Of a DNA stretch of 6,148 nt, positions 1 through 4,786 are shown piece by piece (position 1 is the stretch's first letter; each line of letters begins with the position of its first letter). The position numbers and the translations under genes are program-made. The notes beneath the pieces are model-generated. The model was not told the DNA's origin. It saw only the letters and a list, made by a program, of their open reading frames with translations, and searched no databases. The stretch comes from Candidatus Bathyarchaeota archaeon (lineage in GTDB: Archaea > Thermoproteota > Bathyarchaeia > TCS64). Where the stretch lies: positions 1-6,148 of the forward strand of contig JAOZIG010000130.1 of NCBI GenBank assembly GCA_026014515.1, in the 5' to 3' direction.

Positions 1-186
1 TCAGACATTGGATACAAGGTGAATTTTGATACAAGTATCGGTGCAATTGACATTAACTTGCCTGATATGGATTACGATGTGGATACAACTCGTACAAAGA
101 TCGGTGAAACCAACGACTACAGCCTCAAACCTATCCAGATCGAGATCACAGCCGAGACCAGTATAGGTGGAATAGAGGTCAACTAA
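1..186 (+). CDS. C-terminal fragment of a beta-rich, toastrack-like (DUF4097-type) protein
   Basis: Frame 1 is open from the window edge to TAA at 184-186, giving the last 61 residues of a protein whose start lies upstream. The fragment alternates short hydrophobic/polar beta-strand patterns with two near-repeats, TSIGAIDINLP (residues 11-21) and TSIGGIEV (residues 53-60). That 'TS-IG-I-V' rhythm is typical of right-handed beta-helix/toastrack domains (DUF4097, LiaF-C-like), often found at the C terminus of membrane-anchored archaeal and bacterial proteins. No Cys, no transmembrane segment and no catalytic motif are visible in this part. It ends about 50 nt before the ribosomal operon promoter, so it is probably a separate transcription unit. 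The reading frame is secure; the family call is inferred from the strand pattern only, and any role (adhesin-like, envelope sensing) is unknown. Confidence 0.6.
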   Translation, partial: SDIGYKVNFDTSIGAIDINLPDMDYDVDTTRTKIGETNDYSLKPIQIEITAETSIGGIEVN

Positions 187-235
187 CACCTTATTCCGTC
201 ACACAGACTGGTGATTGTCGCACCTAGATTTAACA

Positions 236-248
236 TAACGTTTTAATA
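236..248 (+). promoter_or_regulatory. Archaeal TATA-box promoter of the rps13 operon
   Basis: TTTTAATA lies at 241-248, and the same octamer precedes the tRNA gene at 4667. The bases just upstream (236-240, TAACG) could hold a weak BRE. With the usual archaeal spacing of about 25-30 nt, transcription would start near 270-276, just ahead of the ribosome binding site at 281-285. This argues against an in-frame ATG at 251, which would sit too close to the TATA box to be on the transcript. The rest of the gap from 187 to 295 shows only a weak GGTG/CACC inverted repeat (210-213 and 221-224). Confidence 0.6.
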
Positions 249-280
249 AGATGTATCAACTAAGCCCTAGTTACACTGAC

Positions 281-285
281 AGGAG
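281..285 (+). promoter_or_regulatory. Ribosome binding site deciding the rps13 start
   Basis: AGGAG at 281-285 sits 10 nt before the ATG at 296-298. It selects this ATG over the in-frame upstream ATG at 251, which has no purine-rich leader and would add 15 residues not expected in S13. Confidence 0.65.
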
Positions 286-295
286 ATCTCACTTA

Positions 296-754
296 ATGTC
301 AAGAGAATTTAACTACATAGTCAGGCTTCATGGCACCAATATAGATGGTACAAAGATGGTGCCCTACGCACTCACCGAGGTCAAAGGTGTAGGCGTAAGA
401 CTCGCTCGAGCAATCGTAAAGCAGTTGGGCCTAGACGCTACAGAGAGACTCGGTAGCCTCAGTGACGCGGATGTAAAAAAGCTGGAAACAGCCATTGATG
501 ACCCCGTGTCCATAGGACTACCATTGTGGATGCTAAACAGGCAGAAGGACCCCATGACGGGTGATGACCTGCACTTGTTGGCATCCGACCTAGACCTCAG
601 AACTAAGGACGATATCGACCTTATGAGGGAGACAAGAAGCTGGAAGGGCGAACGCCATGCACGTGGACTAAAGGTACGTGGACAGCGCACAAAGACTACT
701 GGTAGAACTGGTAGAAGCGTAGGCGTTAGCAGAGCAAGGGCACAGCAGAGGTAA
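296..754 (+). CDS. rps13: 30S ribosomal protein S13 (uS13)
   Basis: This encodes a 152-residue small-subunit protein of the 30S head, which contacts 16S rRNA and the tRNA/L5 intersubunit bridge region. The N-terminal half has the family core, including YALTEVKGVGVRLARAI (residues 24-40), the helix-turn segment seen in archaeal and eukaryotic S13/S18e. The C-terminal tail is strongly basic, with RGLKVRGQRTKTTGRTGR at 123-140, the signature rRNA/tRNA-binding tail. The length matches archaeal S13 (about 150 residues). The ATG at 296 is chosen because AGGAG lies 10 nt upstream and the TATA box at 241-248 excludes the longer reading. It is the first gene of the operon and ends 5 nt before the S4 ATG. 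Nothing is unusual in the protein. Confidence 0.96.
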   Translation: MSREFNYIVRLHGTNIDGTKMVPYALTEVKGVGVRLARAIVKQLGLDATERLGSLSDADVKKLETAIDDPVSIGLPLWMLNRQKDPMTGDDLHLLASDLDLRTKDDIDLMRETRSWKGERHARGLKVRGQRTKTTGRTGRSVGVSRARAQQR

Positions 755-759
755 TCGTG

Positions 760-1329
760 ATGGGAGACCCAAAGAAGAAACATAAGCGGTTTAACACACC
801 AAAGCGCCCCTACGAGACCGAGGCACTCATGGAGGAACTCCGAATCATCGGAGCCTATGGACTCAGAAACAAAAGGGAGCTATGGAAAGCACACACCGAG
901 CTATCAACCCTAAGAGGCAGAGCAAGAGACCTTCTAAGCTTAGGCTCAGAGGAAAGAGCAAGAAGAGAAAGCGCCCTCATAGAGAAACTAGCGCACCGTG
1001 GACTCGTAATGGAGAACGGACGCCTAGAAGACGTTCTTACACTGGGCGTTGAGGACCTCTTGGAGAGGAGACTCCAGACATACATATTCAGGAGAGGAAT
1101 GGCAGGCAGCTTCTTCCAAGCAAGACAGCTAATCGCACACGGACACATCTCAATTGATGGCCGTAAAGTAACTTCTCCAAGTTATCAGATAAAGATCACA
1201 GACGAGGAAACACTGGACTGGGCACAGGGCAGCCCCTACAACAACCCATCACACCCATTGAGGCGTGAGCTTGAGGTTGAGGAAGCCCTAGACGTAGAAC
1301 CATCAACGGAGGCAAGACAGCGTGAGTGA
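760..1329 (+). CDS. rps4: 30S ribosomal protein S4 (uS4)
   Basis: This is a 189-residue primary 16S rRNA-binding protein that nucleates assembly of the 30S body. The N terminus MGDPKK followed by a basic stretch is characteristic of archaeal S4. The S4 RNA-binding domain (the S4/alpha-L fold) spans roughly residues 103-147, running from ERRLQTYIFRRG through the ARQLIAHGHISIDGRKV segment (121-137). The C-terminal 20 residues are acidic and poorly conserved, as usual in archaea. ATG 760 is preferred because family members begin MGDP; a GTG directly ahead at 757 would add one Met and cannot be excluded. GAGGT at 748-752 supplies the ribosome binding site inside the end of rps13. The stop overlaps the rps11 start by 8 nt, implying translational coupling. 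Confidence 0.95.
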   Translation: MGDPKKKHKRFNTPKRPYETEALMEELRIIGAYGLRNKRELWKAHTELSTLRGRARDLLSLGSEERARRESALIEKLAHRGLVMENGRLEDVLTLGVEDLLERRLQTYIFRRGMAGSFFQARQLIAHGHISIDGRKVTSPSYQIKITDEETLDWAQGSPYNNPSHPLRRELEVEEALDVEPSTEARQRE

Positions 1330-1714
1330 AGGTGAAAGATGGGCAATAGTCCACATATTCAGCAGCTTCAACAACACAATCATCCACATGACCGACCTCA
1401 CAGGCGCCGAGACCCTCGGAATCGCCAGCGGCGGCATGTTCGTTAAAGCTGACAGGCTCAAACCAAGCCCATACGCAGCCATGAAGGCAGCGCAACAGAT
1501 CGTAGACATCGCGAAGGACAAGGAAGTCAACGCGTTCCACATCAAGGTACGGGCACCCGGTGGTACAGGAAGCAAGACCCCTGGACCAGGAGCACAGTCA
1601 GCCATCAGGATACTAGCCAGAAGCGGCTTCAGGATCGGAAGAATCGAGGAAACCACACCAATTCCACACGACGGTACACGTAAACCCGGTGGCCGTAGAG
1701 GAAGGAGACCTTAG
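1322..1714 (+). CDS. rps11: 30S ribosomal protein S11 (uS11)
   Basis: This 130-residue platform protein of the small subunit sits near the mRNA exit region. Recognisable segments are the N-terminal WAIVHIFSSFNNTIIHMTDL (residues 7-26), SPYAAMKAAQQI (49-60), the glycine/proline-rich GGTGSKTPGPGAQSAIR (80-96), and the C-terminal TPIPHDGTRKPGGRRGRRP (112-130), all diagnostic of S11. The length is normal. The start is GTG at 1322, overlapping the end of rps4 by 8 nt in another frame. GGAGG at 1308-1312, 9 nt upstream, supports it, and archaeal S11 proteins commonly begin with a short polar lead before WAIVHI. It lies between rps4 and rpoD, the conserved archaeal order. Confidence 0.96.
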   Translation: MSEGERWAIVHIFSSFNNTIIHMTDLTGAETLGIASGGMFVKADRLKPSPYAAMKAAQQIVDIAKDKEVNAFHIKVRAPGGTGSKTPGPGAQSAIRILARSGFRIGRIEETTPIPHDGTRKPGGRRGRRP

Positions 1715-1733
1715 GAGCAGAGGTGGGGAATCT

Positions 1734-2666
1734 TTGAAAACAACCATAGTCAGCCTCACAGAGGACACCGTACGGTTCCTCATTGAGGGCGTGGACACTG
1801 CATTCGTAAACGCACTACGACGGACCATGGTCAGCGAGGTCCCCACGATGACCATCGAGGACATCTTCTACTTCGACAACTCATCCCTAGTCCCAGACGA
1901 GATCCTAGCAAACAGGATCGGATTTACACCCCTCAAGACAGACCTAGACAGCTACGTGCTTCCCGAGGAATGTGACTGTGAAGCAGAGCTTGGCTGCCCC
2001 AAATGCAGGGCAGTGCTCACCATGGACGTAGAGTCCACAGGCGACACAATCACGGTCTATAGCGGAGACCTTGTACCAGATGACCCAAACACGGCTCCAG
2101 CCAGCGATAAAATCGTATTGGCAAAGCTAGCCGAAGGACAGGCCATCAGGTTCGAGGCATATGCGCAGCTTGGACAAGGCAAGGTCCATAGTAAATGGAC
2201 ACCCACAAGCATGTGTGTATACCAAAACGTCTCAGTAATACCCATCACAGACAAGGCACAGGCCGAGGACTGTGTAAGCGACTGCGGAGACGCCGCTGTA
2301 ATCGAGGGCGACAGCCTAAAGATCATCGATATTCAGAAATTCGATTCATGCAAACGCTGCAGAGAACTTGCGCCACATGAGCAAATACTTGAGAACCTCA
2401 AGGAGGACGAGTTCCTGTTCACAGTGGAGAGCACAGGTGCACTACCGCCACAACGCATAGTAACCGAGGCAGTCAAGATTCTCAAACAGAAACTCGCAAC
2501 ATTATCCGAGAAGGTGGATAAAGACGAGCTACATGATGAGATCAGCGACTTTGAGGTTCCTGAACTTGATGAGGGTAAGCTGTATAGCGTTGGCTCAGGC
2601 GACTTTGATGAGGACGAGGAAGGCGGAGCAGAGGAAGGATTCACAGGAGGAATAGATGAAGAATGA
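1734..2666 (+). CDS. rpoD: DNA-directed RNA polymerase subunit D (Rpo3)
   Basis: This is the archaeal alpha/RPB3-like subunit, which dimerises with subunit L (Rpo11) to nucleate RNA polymerase assembly. It has 310 residues from a TTG start. VDTAFVNALRRTMVSEVPTM (20-39) is the diagnostic dimerisation motif. An inserted Cys-rich region follows: C80, C82, C88, C91, then a ferredoxin-like domain with C180, C184, C206 and C209. VESTGALPPQRIVTEAVKIL (231-250) is the conserved C-terminal dimerisation helix region. The last 40 residues are very acidic (DFDEDEE near 290), longer than I expect for the family. TTG 1734 is chosen because GAGGTGGGG (1720-1728) sits just upstream and the protein then opens at the family's first beta strand; an in-frame GTG at 1689 would overlap rps11 by 26 nt. 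Only four cysteines remain in the ferredoxin-like domain, so at most one Fe-S cluster seems possible. Confidence 0.95.
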   Translation: MKTTIVSLTEDTVRFLIEGVDTAFVNALRRTMVSEVPTMTIEDIFYFDNSSLVPDEILANRIGFTPLKTDLDSYVLPEECDCEAELGCPKCRAVLTMDVESTGDTITVYSGDLVPDDPNTAPASDKIVLAKLAEGQAIRFEAYAQLGQGKVHSKWTPTSMCVYQNVSVIPITDKAQAEDCVSDCGDAAVIEGDSLKIIDIQKFDSCKRCRELAPHEQILENLKEDEFLFTVESTGALPPQRIVTEAVKILKQKLATLSEKVDKDELHDEISDFEVPELDEGKLYSVGSGDFDEDEEGGAEEGFTGGIDEE

Positions 2667-3010
2667 ATAACCAGACACTAATTGACACGATAAAGGCACT
2701 CAAAGACGCTTCAAAAGAGTCAGAAAAAGCCATCTGGAAGGCACTAGCCGAGGAACTAGACAAACCAAAACGAAGCCGCGTAGCAGTCAACCTAAGCAGG
2801 ATCGACAGACACGCAGCCGAGGATGAGGTAATCGCGGTACCCGGCAAGGTTCTTGCAGCAGGCGACCTGAGCAAGCCAGTCAAGATCGCAGCGTTTGCCT
2901 TCAGTGCAGGCGCCGTTGAGAAGATTGAGCGTGCAAAGGGTGAACACATGACTCTTGATGAGCTCTTGGCGTCAGGTATTGCGCCTAGCCAGATCCGTAT
3001 CATGAAATAA
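2663..3010 (+). CDS. rpl18e: 50S ribosomal protein L18e (eL18)
   Basis: This 115-residue large-subunit protein is shared by archaea and eukaryotes and absent from bacteria. Supporting segments are the N-terminal helices (TLIDTIKALKDASKES, 5-20), VAVNLSRIDRH (40-50), and DEVIAVPGKVLAAGDLSKPV (54-73), the best-conserved L18e motif. It ends in the short basic tail IRIMK. The ATG overlaps the rpoD stop as ATGA (2663-2666), a classic coupled junction; AGGAGG at 2645-2650 is 12 nt upstream and lies within rpoD. The length matches archaeal L18e (about 115-120). It is the last gene of the operon here: no rpl13 or rps9 follows, and the transcript appears to stop within about 15 nt of the TAA. Confidence 0.95.
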   Translation: MNNQTLIDTIKALKDASKESEKAIWKALAEELDKPKRSRVAVNLSRIDRHAAEDEVIAVPGKVLAAGDLSKPVKIAAFAFSAGAVEKIERAKGEHMTLDELLASGIAPSQIRIMK

Positions 3011-3017
3011 TTATCCC

Positions 3018-3024
3018 GTTTTCT
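3018..3024 (+). terminator. T-rich terminator of the rps13-rpl18e operon
   Basis: GTTTTCT at 3018-3024 begins 8 nt after the rpl18e TAA. Archaeal RNA polymerase terminates at short U-rich tracts without needing a hairpin. The next gene is on the opposite strand, so transcription should end here. Confidence 0.45.
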
Positions 3025-3049
3025 AAAAACACGCCCGGATAATACCGGG
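3025..3049 (-). terminator. Hairpin plus T5 terminator of the gcvH-lplA transcript
   Basis: Read on the minus strand, a 5-bp GC-only stem (CCCGG at 3049-3045 pairing with CCGGG at 3038-3034, 6-nt loop) is followed after 4 nt by TTTTT (3029-3025). It lies 36 nt past the ligase stop codon. Together with the plus-strand T-run at 3019-3022 it forms a compact bidirectional termination zone between the convergent transcripts. Confidence 0.5.
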
Positions 3050-3087
3050 TATAATACTTATCACTGCTTATGTAATACCGGGGATTA
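3040..3087. repeat. Two palindromic copies of TAATACCGGG
   Basis: The decamer TAATACCGGG occurs at 3040-3049 and again at 3073-3082. Each copy is embedded in a palindrome: ATACC-G-GGTAT (3042-3052, perfect) and a 15-nt imperfect one with one mismatch (3073-3087) that overlaps the ligase stop codon. Centres are 33 bp apart. The first copy also forms half of the putative terminator stem. They could be terminator structures or a paired protein-binding site; only the repeat itself is directly visible. Confidence 0.5.
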
Positions 3088-4170
3088 TAGATGCGCCTTG
3101 AGTTTCAGGAACGCATCAACAATATCCCGAGGGGTCACACCCGGGCTCTCAGGGTTATGTTCATCATAATACCCTTGAACCACATCAAGCAACGCCTCTT
3201 CAGTTAACTCAACTCCGTTGAGCTGGGTCTCCAGTTCATTTATCGCCTCTTTTGGTATCACGAAAAAGTCGCCAGTTATCTGAGCATCGATTATGGAGGT
3301 ACCTTTTACCTCGGCTCTTATCCTGATGAGTTTTCCAGCCTTGTGGTCCGATTCTATGACTTTTACCTCGTGGGCTATTTTCACAGCTCGTCCCGGTTTC
3401 TGTTTGGGGGATTCCATGTAGAGCCATTCCCTGCTCACGTGTCGTGGCTTGGTTTCTTCAGCGAATATCTTGTTTTCGGCTTCATTTGGTTTACTGGGCT
3501 CCAGTTTGATATCCATCAACCTTTGGAAGACCTCAACATAGACTTCCTTGATACTTGTTGGGCTCGGTGACTCTCCAAGCTCTTTCTTGAAAGAGGAGAC
3601 CCACTGCTCCATGCTTTTAGCCATCTTGTCCCTGAATTTCTCGTCTGGAACCTTGAGTACACGAGCCATCAATATGTAATTCATCTCCATGATGAAGTTA
3701 CCAACAAGAATCGTAACGTCCTCATGGACGCCTGCACCGTTGCCACTGAGCTTACGTCCCTCAACCACCACATCATTCAGTGGCTTGAAGGAAGCTTCGA
3801 CACCAAGCATCCTATAGGACTCAACAGTCACAGCTAGGAGTTTTTCAAACAATTTATCCACGTTACGTGGTAAGGCATGGCTTCCCTTGGCTATGATCTG
3901 GTAGAAGACTTGTCCGCTGTCCAGATATGTTGCTCCACCGCCCTGGCTTCGCCTGATGACTGGTAGGCCGGCTTCTTCTATGTACTCTATGTCGATCTCT
4001 TTCTCAAGGTTCTGATGGTATCCGATACACGCATATGGGGAATCAGGTTGAACAAGGATCAACGTGTTTGGGCTAACGCCTCTATGAACTGCTTCTGCAA
4101 CGGCTTCGTAGAACGCCTGAGCCACTAGGGGCTCTGCTCGTCCGAGGTCTAATAGCCTCCAAGTCTCCAC
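3085..4170 (-). CDS. lplA: Lipoate-protein ligase with fused LplA-like and LplB-like domains
   Basis: This enzyme adenylates lipoate (or octanoate) and transfers it to a specific lysine of lipoyl-domain proteins in the cytoplasm. It has 361 residues from the GTG at 4170. WRLLDLG (4-10) opens the BPL/LplA/LipB catalytic fold; RRSQGGGATYLD (73-84) is the nucleotide/lipoate-binding loop; GRKLSGNGAG (138-147) carries the family's catalytic lysine (K140). NDVVVEGRK (132-140) and a helical segment to about 220 complete the large domain. A charged linker (222-245) leads to a C-terminal accessory domain with LIRIRAEVKG (281-290) and ITGDFFV (298-304), typical of LplB/LplA-CTD, so one polypeptide replaces the split archaeal LplA/LplB pair. 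GTG 4170 lies 8 nt after the gcvH stop and starts at the family N terminus. An in-frame TTG at 4212 would add 14 basic residues and overlap gcvH by 34 nt; it remains possible. The neighbour gcvH is the likely substrate. Confidence 0.9.
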   Translation of the reverse strand: METWRLLDLGRAEPLVAQAFYEAVAEAVHRGVSPNTLILVQPDSPYACIGYHQNLEKEIDIEYIEEAGLPVIRRSQGGGATYLDSGQVFYQIIAKGSHALPRNVDKLFEKLLAVTVESYRMLGVEASFKPLNDVVVEGRKLSGNGAGVHEDVTILVGNFIMEMNYILMARVLKVPDEKFRDKMAKSMEQWVSSFKKELGESPSPTSIKEVYVEVFQRLMDIKLEPSKPNEAENKIFAEETKPRHVSREWLYMESPKQKPGRAVKIAHEVKVIESDHKAGKLIRIRAEVKGTSIIDAQITGDFFVIPKEAINELETQLNGVELTEEALLDVVQGYYDEHNPESPGVTPRDIVDAFLKLKAHL

Positions 4171-4178
4171 GGGGGAAA

Positions 4179-4607
4179 TCAGCCTGTTTTTGCGATTTCT
4201 TCCTTTAGCCAAGCCTCAAGGGCTTCCTTATCGCTGCCTTTCATCAGTTCACTGAGTTCAGCGTCAAGGTCACTAGGTGTAACTAAGGCGACCCAACCAT
4301 CACCATATGGTGCATCATTGATTACGCCGGGGTTATCCCCTAGAGCCGGGTTGATCTCAACAACCTCGCCCGTAATAGGCATCTTCAGGCTTCCAACCCA
4401 TTTCCCTGACTCGACGCTGCCAAGTGTTTTTCCAGCTTTAACTGATTTACCCGCGGGGCGTGTCTTGATTGATACAAGTTTTCCAGCTGCGTCCGCTGCC
4501 CACGCATTATATCCTACTCTTGCCTTGTCTCCCTCGATCTTTACCCACATGTGATCTTTGTGGAAATATAGATCGTCTGGGAAATCATGTCCTTCTAGCT
4601 TAACCAT
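4179..4607 (-). CDS. gcvH: Glycine cleavage system H protein / GcvH-like lipoyl carrier
   Basis: This 142-residue lipoyl carrier would hold the aminomethyl intermediate between glycine decarboxylase (P) and the T protein, or act as a lipoyl scaffold. YFHKDHMWVKIEGDKARVGY (14-33) matches the conserved H-protein N-terminal strand pattern. GSVESGKWVGSLKMPITGEV (63-82) is the lipoyl-lysine loop, with K69 as the expected attachment site; canonical H proteins have ESVKA here, so the G-K-W context is atypical. EINPALGDNP and YGDGWVALV (101-109) complete the barrel, followed by a C-terminal acidic helix. The length is normal, 125-145 being usual. The ATG at 4607 has a weak GGG 6 nt upstream, and the TATA-like site at 4635-4645 would give a very short leader. 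It is the promoter-proximal gene of a two-gene operon with the ligase. No gcvT or gcvP lies nearby. Confidence 0.93.
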   Translation of the reverse strand: MVKLEGHDFPDDLYFHKDHMWVKIEGDKARVGYNAWAADAAGKLVSIKTRPAGKSVKAGKTLGSVESGKWVGSLKMPITGEVVEINPALGDNPGVINDAPYGDGWVALVTPSDLDAELSELMKGSDKEALEAWLKEEIAKTG

Positions 4608-4634
4608 AACTATCCCTATGCTTTACTGCGTAAG

Positions 4635-4645
4635 ATTATTTATTG
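4635..4645 (-). promoter_or_regulatory. TATA-like element for gcvH-lplA
   Basis: On the minus strand CAATAAATAAT (4645-4635) is an A/T-rich box whose centre lies about 33 nt before the gcvH ATG. Transcription would start within about 10 nt of the ATG, giving a short-leader or leaderless message, consistent with the poor Shine-Dalgarno. It is divergent from the tRNA promoter about 30 bp away. Confidence 0.4.
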
Positions 4646-4666
4646 TTGTCCCATCTGGGTGAAACA

Positions 4667-4674
4667 TTTTTAAT
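4667..4674 (+). promoter_or_regulatory. TATA box of tRNA-Lys
   Basis: TTTTAATA ends 29 nt before the first base of the mature tRNA. It is identical to the octamer upstream of rps13, which supports it as the strong-promoter TATA form in this genome. Transcription would start at or a few nt before the tRNA 5' end, leaving little 5' leader. Confidence 0.6.
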
Positions 4675-4703
4675 AGACCTCACAATAAGGTGTAGAAGCT
4701 AGT

Positions 4704-4781
4704 GGGTCTGTAGCTCAGCAAGGTCAGAGCGGTGGCCTCTTAAGCCATTGGCCGAGGGTTCGAATCCCTCCAGACCCGCCA
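4704..4781 (+). tRNA. tRNA-Lys (anticodon CTT), CCA encoded
   Basis: A full cloverleaf folds by eye. The acceptor GGGTCTG (4704-4710) pairs perfectly with CAGACCC (4771-4777), and discriminator G is followed by a genomic CCA (4779-4781). The D stem is GCTC/GAGC (4713-4716 and 4727-4730), with GG in the loop. The anticodon stem GTGGC/GCCAT (4732-4736 and 4744-4748) opens with one G-T wobble. The loop CTCTTAA (4737-4743) gives anticodon CTT, reading the Lys codon AAG. The T stem GAGGG/CCCTC (4754-4758 and 4766-4770) encloses TTCGAAT. The variable loop is 5 nt. There is no intron at position 37/38 or elsewhere. It stands alone between a divergent gcvH operon and a convergent methyltransferase gene whose stop is only 5 nt away. 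Confidence 0.97.
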
Positions 4782-4786
4782 CTAAA

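Noticed and set aside
210..224. GGTG-N7-CACC inverted repeat after the first gene, considered as a terminator
   Set aside because: The stem is only 4 bp, the loop 7 nt, and no T-run follows directly; too weak to call.
251..295. N-terminal extension of S13 from the ATG at 251
   Set aside because: This ATG is 3 nt from the TATA box, so it would be upstream of the transcript start, and S13 proteins lack such an extension.
364..783. Minus-strand open frame of about 139 codons opposite rps13
   Set aside because: It lies wholly antisense to S13, is Ser/Leu/Arg-rich without any domain pattern, and has no promoter or ribosome binding site.
1196..1656. Minus-strand open frames opposite rps4/rps11
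   Set aside because: They mirror strongly conserved ribosomal coding sequence; their translations are low-complexity and overlap one another in different frames.
2641..3003. Minus-strand open frame of about 120 codons opposite rpl18e
   Set aside because: It is antisense to a certain L18e gene, rich in Ser/Ala/Leu, with no family features.
4650..4659. CCCA-TC-TGGG mini-palindrome between the gcvH and tRNA promoters
   Set aside because: Four-bp arms are expected often by chance; nothing else marks it as an operator.
4704..4781. tRNA-Lys as an integration site for a mobile element
   Set aside because: No integrase, no duplicated tRNA end and no phage-like genes are seen in the window, so there is only the general tendency of tRNA genes to be targets.
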